From Tretioscincus oriximinensis (taxonomy: Eukaryota; Chordata; Lepidosauria; Squamata; Gymnophthalmidae), in assembly GCA_022410635.1 (NCBI GenBank), contig JAJVDF010000256.1:1703280-1767279 (forward strand): DNA of 64,000 bases, in the 5' to 3' direction. Under the pieces are notes generated by a model. The model did not search any database. It had not been told where the DNA came from and saw nothing but the letters and a program-made list of their open reading frames with translations. Positions within the stretch are counted from its first letter, which is position 1. Every line of letters starts with the position of its first letter. The translations under genes and the position numbers were made by a program. Below are positions 59,371 through 64,000 of the stretch, piece by piece.

Positions 59371-59771
59371 TTCTTGTGGTTTGTGTTTCTGACTTAGGTT
59401 GCAGCCTTCAGTGCCTCTGTAAGGCTGCCTGTATTGGATGGGGTTGATTGGACAGAAGCACCACTTCTGCCCCAGACTGGGTGTAGCACTGTAGTTTGCC
59501 AATTATATATTATAAAATAAGTAATGCCTGGATGCAGCTTAGAAGGTTTGCTTGAACCTCCACAAATGACCTTTATAAAAGATGTTATCCCAGGCTTGAA
59601 GATCTAGTATCTCTATGGGAATTGTTCTGTTTTTTTGTTTTTGTTTTTTACTGACATATAACCAGTTTGTATTTCATATACAGGCCTTTGATGTTTAGTT
59701 CCCTTCTAGTATCATTTTGTAAGAGAATATTTTCTTTTGTGTTTTATAATATCTTAGATGACTGATCTTTA
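59371..59771. other. unassigned DNA
   Basis: Nothing recognised. Confidence 0.4.
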
Positions 59772-59853
59772 TATACTGCAAAAAACAATTAAGGGAACAT
59801 GTTAACATAACAGTGTAACACTAAGTGTTCCCTTGATTGTTTTGAGCAGAATA
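59772..59853. mobile_element. 82-bp palindromic MITE, opposite orientation
   Basis: TATACTGCAAAAAACAATTA to GATTGTTTTGAGCAGAAT. Its centre, TAACATAACAGTGTAACACT, is the complement of that at 35535-35558. Confidence 0.78.
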
Positions 59854-60750
59854 TTTTTTATGATTAGTATTTAATGCATCAATTCATAAAAAGTATATTC
59901 AGATTATATGTGCAAAACATAATTACTTACCTGTTAATTACACAGAACCTGACAATTCTTCAGAGAGCCAGTCCTCACTCGGGTCCTTTTTGCATATACT
60001 TGTCTTAAAGTAGTTTGCTAACACATTAATTAGTATCCTTTATCTTAATGGGCATTAGCTGCAGCCACACACATTGGAATTATACAGCTAGATCCACATT
60101 ACATATGAAACAATGGGTGCTACTGTGCAAACATCAACCATTGTTCCACACGGTATTGCTAAGATTGGGTTCTCATGTCACTCATCCCATGCTGAGACAG
60201 ATTATTCTTGTAGTGGAATAGAGCTCTTTGTATTTAGATGCCTGCTTTGTTTCATTCATAGCTTTGCCTCTAGAGAGCTTTCAAAACTAATAGTGACTCT
60301 CCAAAGACTGTTTTCATGTTGAAGCCACTTCTGGTAGCACTTTGTGGAATGCCACCACTGATCATTCTTTTGAGGCCAAACCATCCATTTGCCACTATTG
60401 TCTGCCAATGTGGTCCAATATACTGAATGAGGACAGGTTACCTAATTGATGAGATCTGACCGTTTTAGTACCCTGGACTAATCTATACTTCATCCTTTGC
60501 AAACAAAGCATGATTGAGTCTGTCATATTTTGTCTCAGTGTATGAAGGCGTCAGACCCTCATTCTAGAATACATGTGAATATGGAAATGACTTGTGAGAG
60601 CAGACTGTGGACTAGATGTGTTATAGGCCTGATTCAGTGGAGTATTTACAATGTTCTTATATTCTGATATATATACATATTGAGAACTGCTGATTATAGT
60701 TTAATAAATTGCACTAAAATTGATTATAATTGCTTATCTTAAAGCTCAGG
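59854..60750. other. unassigned DNA
   Basis: No element recognised. Confidence 0.4.
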
Positions 60751-60920
60751 AGAACATAAGAACCTAAGAGGAGCCCTGCTGAATGGGGCCAGAGTCCATT
60801 TAGGCCAGCACTCTGCCTCACACAGTGGCCCACCAATTGCACCTGGGGAATCTGAAACAGAAGAAGGCAAAATCTTCACCTATTCTCCACTCCCCTGCAA
60901 ATGGTATGGATTTGAACCAC
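60751..60920 (-). mobile_element. CR1-clade LINE 3' tail
   Basis: AGAACATAAGAACCTAAGAG, GCCAGCACTCTGCCTCACAC, AGTGGCCCACCAATTGCACC. Minus orientation, truncated. Confidence 0.78.
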
Positions 60921-63815
60921 CCAATTGCTATGGGTGCTGACAGTTTTGTATTTCAGTGTCACTGATTTATGAAAATTAGGCCATGGTTTTCCATTTCCAT
61001 AGTCTTCCCCCTTTTCCTTTAAGACCTGAAATCTATAAACTATTGAGAAACAAAATTCAAGCCCTCATATACGGCTAGAGCTGATTTCAAAGTAGCTTAA
61101 ACATTTTTGTGTTTGACTCCAGTATACACCATTTGAACTGCTTTAATAGGTTTGCATCTTATAAGCAAAACAAACAACACCAACAAAAAATGACATACAT
61201 TCTGTAGGGAAATGTATATAATATTTCTATTCAATAAGCCATGAGTCTGTCCTATCACCATCTCCAGATAGGCAGGAAACTGAATTTTAAGGAACAAAAG
61301 TTCAGCTTTGCATATATTTTTATTTTTCATTGAAAGAAGGAAAAATTGCTTATTCAAATCTCATTCCCTCTACACCTTTTTGGAATATATAATGTCAGAA
61401 GCAGAAGAGTGGCTCTGAACTGAAATAAAATGGTTTTAATTAAACTAAAAGCAAGAATGGAAAAGGCAATTGTCTGTTCTGCAGGGAAATGGGAAGATTT
61501 CCNTCATTGAGACAGCAAACACAACTGAATCACAAGCTAAATAAGGATGAAACCTCCTGCTTTGCAAAGCTAAAGCAGAGAGCAATTTTTCCTACAAATT
61601 AGGCTATAATGTGGGTTTTTCCCCCCTCCAGCTTTTCTTTGTGATCAGGGTGTTTTAAAGAAATGATGCATTTTTTGCTAATGAAAATTCTTGTGTTTAA
61701 AGCAATTTTGTCTCCTTTGAGCTAAGGTTGTCATTAGACATCCTAGAAAACAAAACCAAATACAATGTTTACAGAATAAGCTTATAACCTTAATTGTAGG
61801 CTTAGTGCCTAGGCTAACTCAATTAAGCTGCAAAATTCCAAAGTTAGGTTGCTCAGAAATGTACTTAAAAAGTGGACACTAGAATGCTGGAGCTCAATTC
61901 TGATTTTAGTGTCACAGAGGCTGCACCTTTAGGGCACTTGTTTTTTTCTGGGGTTTATCAATAAACAGGTTATTGGTTTTGTTCTTCTTGTTCATCCTTT
62001 TACAGTATAGTCTAAGTTTTGTAATTCTATCAGCTCTTGACAAGTAAGTCTTCTGTGTACGTGGCAGATTCTCCCATCAGCCATTTTGTTTGTTGATAGT
62101 CAAAAACAAGTACAGTAGTTTATTCTATCTAATGTCATTGAATAGTTTGCTGTCAGTATCAGATCCACTTGCTTCTCATGCCACTCATTTGATGACTGGT
62201 GAGGGAATGTTAAGGATGAAGTGATCAAATAGCATTGACTAGTCATTTAGGTAAACTGAGGAGATGCCTTAGTTTGGCATTAGCAATGGTTACAATGTAA
62301 TTGTCATAAAAATACCCTTGTAGTTTCTCATCAAAAGTATGTATCTGTCACAGACTTTGTGCAATAACCATATCAACTGTTTGTTTTTCTTCCTGTTGCT
62401 CTGATTATTCGGTAAATCAGTTCTGAAACCCAGTTTATATAAAATGTGGCATGGTACATCAATTCAACTGCAAGGGGGCTATTGCCCTTGCCTGAATGCT
62501 GCCTGAATCTATGCTTGGCTCAGTCATTACTACAGCAAATATCAATGTATGTTTTTATTTCATCAGTCCAAACACATTTTAAATATTTTTTCCAGAAGTC
62601 CAAGGACTGTGATCTTCCTTTTTTACCACATCAATGCATTTTGTGAGAGAAATTTACCATTTGTATGAGAGATTCATTTTGTATGAGAGATTCATCTATG
62701 GAATGGTATATTAAGCAACCTGTCAATGACTCTGTCTCTTGGAAAGATAACAGTACAAATCAGAATACACGGAGTCTTTTCTGCACCAGCACTGATAGGA
62801 TTAGTATGGTAGGTTTAAAATTAGAGATTTTTAGAATTTAGAGGGCATCAATCAAAAGGTCCTTACACGGAGCAGAAGAAACAAGTCGAGATACATTTGT
62901 GATAATTTATCCCACTTACGCCACAATAGTAATGAAAAAAGTTGATACTGTAATTTTGTTCCAAAGTCCAGCCTTAATACACCATTTATTGAACATAAAC
63001 ATTTAGTATTCCACCTCATGAGGGAGAGAAAGAGTTTAAAGTTGCATAATGATCTACTATGGAGAAATTCTACACCATCAAGAGAAAAAGAAGAAACAAA
63101 AAGGAGTAGGTGAAACCTCATAATAAGGTATAAAAGCCAGTAAAAAAAGAGGAGGAATAACAGCAAGAGGCTAGTCTGAACTTGTCTTTAAGTTATTCAT
63201 TAGAATTTTTATATGGTGAGATCACAACATCTTCACTACATTGTATACATACAATCTGTAACTTTTATTTGCCATAGTCAGAGAGAAGCATTCAATATTC
63301 ACAGCAGGGAGGAAATTAGCACATGGAGTGATGAAATATGTGAAAGACACAAGCGCATCTAGCTGCTTTTCAATTTATAATAGAGAGACTTTCCTCCATT
63401 GACACTAACACATTTCGGCATATATTTTCTGCTAATGCCCGAGTCAATTATAGGTTGTAGATATCCAAAATAAAGCCAATAACTTAGAGGTTGTCTAATT
63501 TTACTTTTTTTAAAATTTCAAGGCTAGAATTGTCTATTCTACAGAAAAAAAGGCAAACCAAAACATGCTTAGCACCCCTGAACATGTTTTCAGCCCTGGA
63601 AAACATGACTGAAAACAAACAAACAAAAACCCTTGGATGGGTTTATGTGTGGGGGGTCGGGGGTGGAGGTAAGAAAGGTTGGGTTTTTCTTGTTTTTCAG
63701 GACTGAAGAGTGTAATCTAAGCTTTAATCTACCTTCTAACCCACTTAGTACAGAAAAAGTGATCACATATTCTAGTTGTCATGTGTTATTTGGAAGCTCT
63801 CCAAAGCCAGGAATA
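60921..63815. other. unassigned DNA
   Basis: No transposon recognised. 61520-61760 is a non-repetitive, evenly composed segment that may be a conserved non-coding element. Confidence 0.4.
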
Positions 63816-63819
63816 GGCT

Positions 63820-63895
63820 ATTGTCACCTCTTCTGGAAATAAATTCCATGGACCAATGACCCTCAGAGTAAATGGGAACAAAATCCCTTGGTCTG
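63820..63895 (-). mobile_element. CR1-clade 3' region stub
   Basis: CACCTCTTCTGGAAATAAAT then TCCATGGACCAATGACCCTC matches the AAGTAAATTCCACAGGCCGATGACC block of other copies. Confidence 0.6.
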
Positions 63896-64000
63896 TATAA
63901 TTTACTCATGGTTATTATACTCAACCCTTGTGATGGTACTCCTGGGTTGAGAGGCTCTGGTGTCTGGTCTATGCCCAGGGCCCATCTGTTAACCCTTTGA

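Noticed and set aside
58967..59502. Pro/Ser-rich and Gly/Arg-rich ORFs
   Set aside because: They arise from the polypyrimidine tract at 59041-59370.

Overview
This window looks like a gene-poor, transposon-dense stretch of a vertebrate nuclear genome, most likely a squamate reptile. The evidence is AT-rich non-coding DNA, long simple repeats, CR1 LINE tails, L1 and L2-like LINE debris, Penelope-like elements (PLEs), a Ngaro/DIRS-type tyrosine-recombinase retrotransposon, Ty1/copia and hAT relics, and a tRNA-derived SINE of the kind common in lizards. The species call is inference. I found no convincing host exon, tRNA, rRNA or CRISPR. Single N bases occur at 542, 3009, 20522, 23768, 23867, 24312, 49733 and 61503.

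Layout. 1-2120: 3' half of a Ngaro-like element with the best-preserved coding capacity here (tyrosine recombinase, then an SGNH hydrolase in the same frame after one TAG). 3530-3672: (ATT)n. 8043-9335: a Ngaro-like tail split by a CR1 tail. 10380-10770: L2-like RT relic. 11560-12650: PLE relic. 12945-13800: hAT relic with an inverted repeat. 14322-15365: GC-rich Ngaro-like derivative with a TATA box. 18960-24945: L1 and L2-like debris, including a 5'-truncated L1 flanked by 281-bp direct repeats. 25690-25892: palindromic DNA element. 27600-28160: compound microsatellite and another foldback. 30730-31914: L1 interrupted by a foldback made only of PLE ends. 35780-39400: decayed Ty1/copia. 43422-43712: solo LTR. 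49149-51439: PLE with inverted halves and a target-site duplication, carrying a nested palindromic element. 52920-54429: 5'-truncated L1 with an 18-bp target-site duplication. 56706-56775: (CTA)(CTG)12(CTA). 57300-58710: L1, then a CpG/Z-DNA-rich inverted repeat, then a CR1 tail. 58711 to the end: mostly unannotated DNA with small repeats.

The recurring theme is inverted-repeat DNA: at least eight foldbacks from several unrelated families. The most interesting are (a) PLE-end foldbacks carrying a hammerhead-ribozyme-like core, (b) a palindromic element beginning AGGCTGACC whose ~10-bp target duplication is supported by an unoccupied paralogous site in the same window, and (c) the L1 with exceptionally long flanking duplications. 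All coding relics except the Ngaro recombinase/hydrolase are broken. They act as transposons rather than as cooperating host genes.
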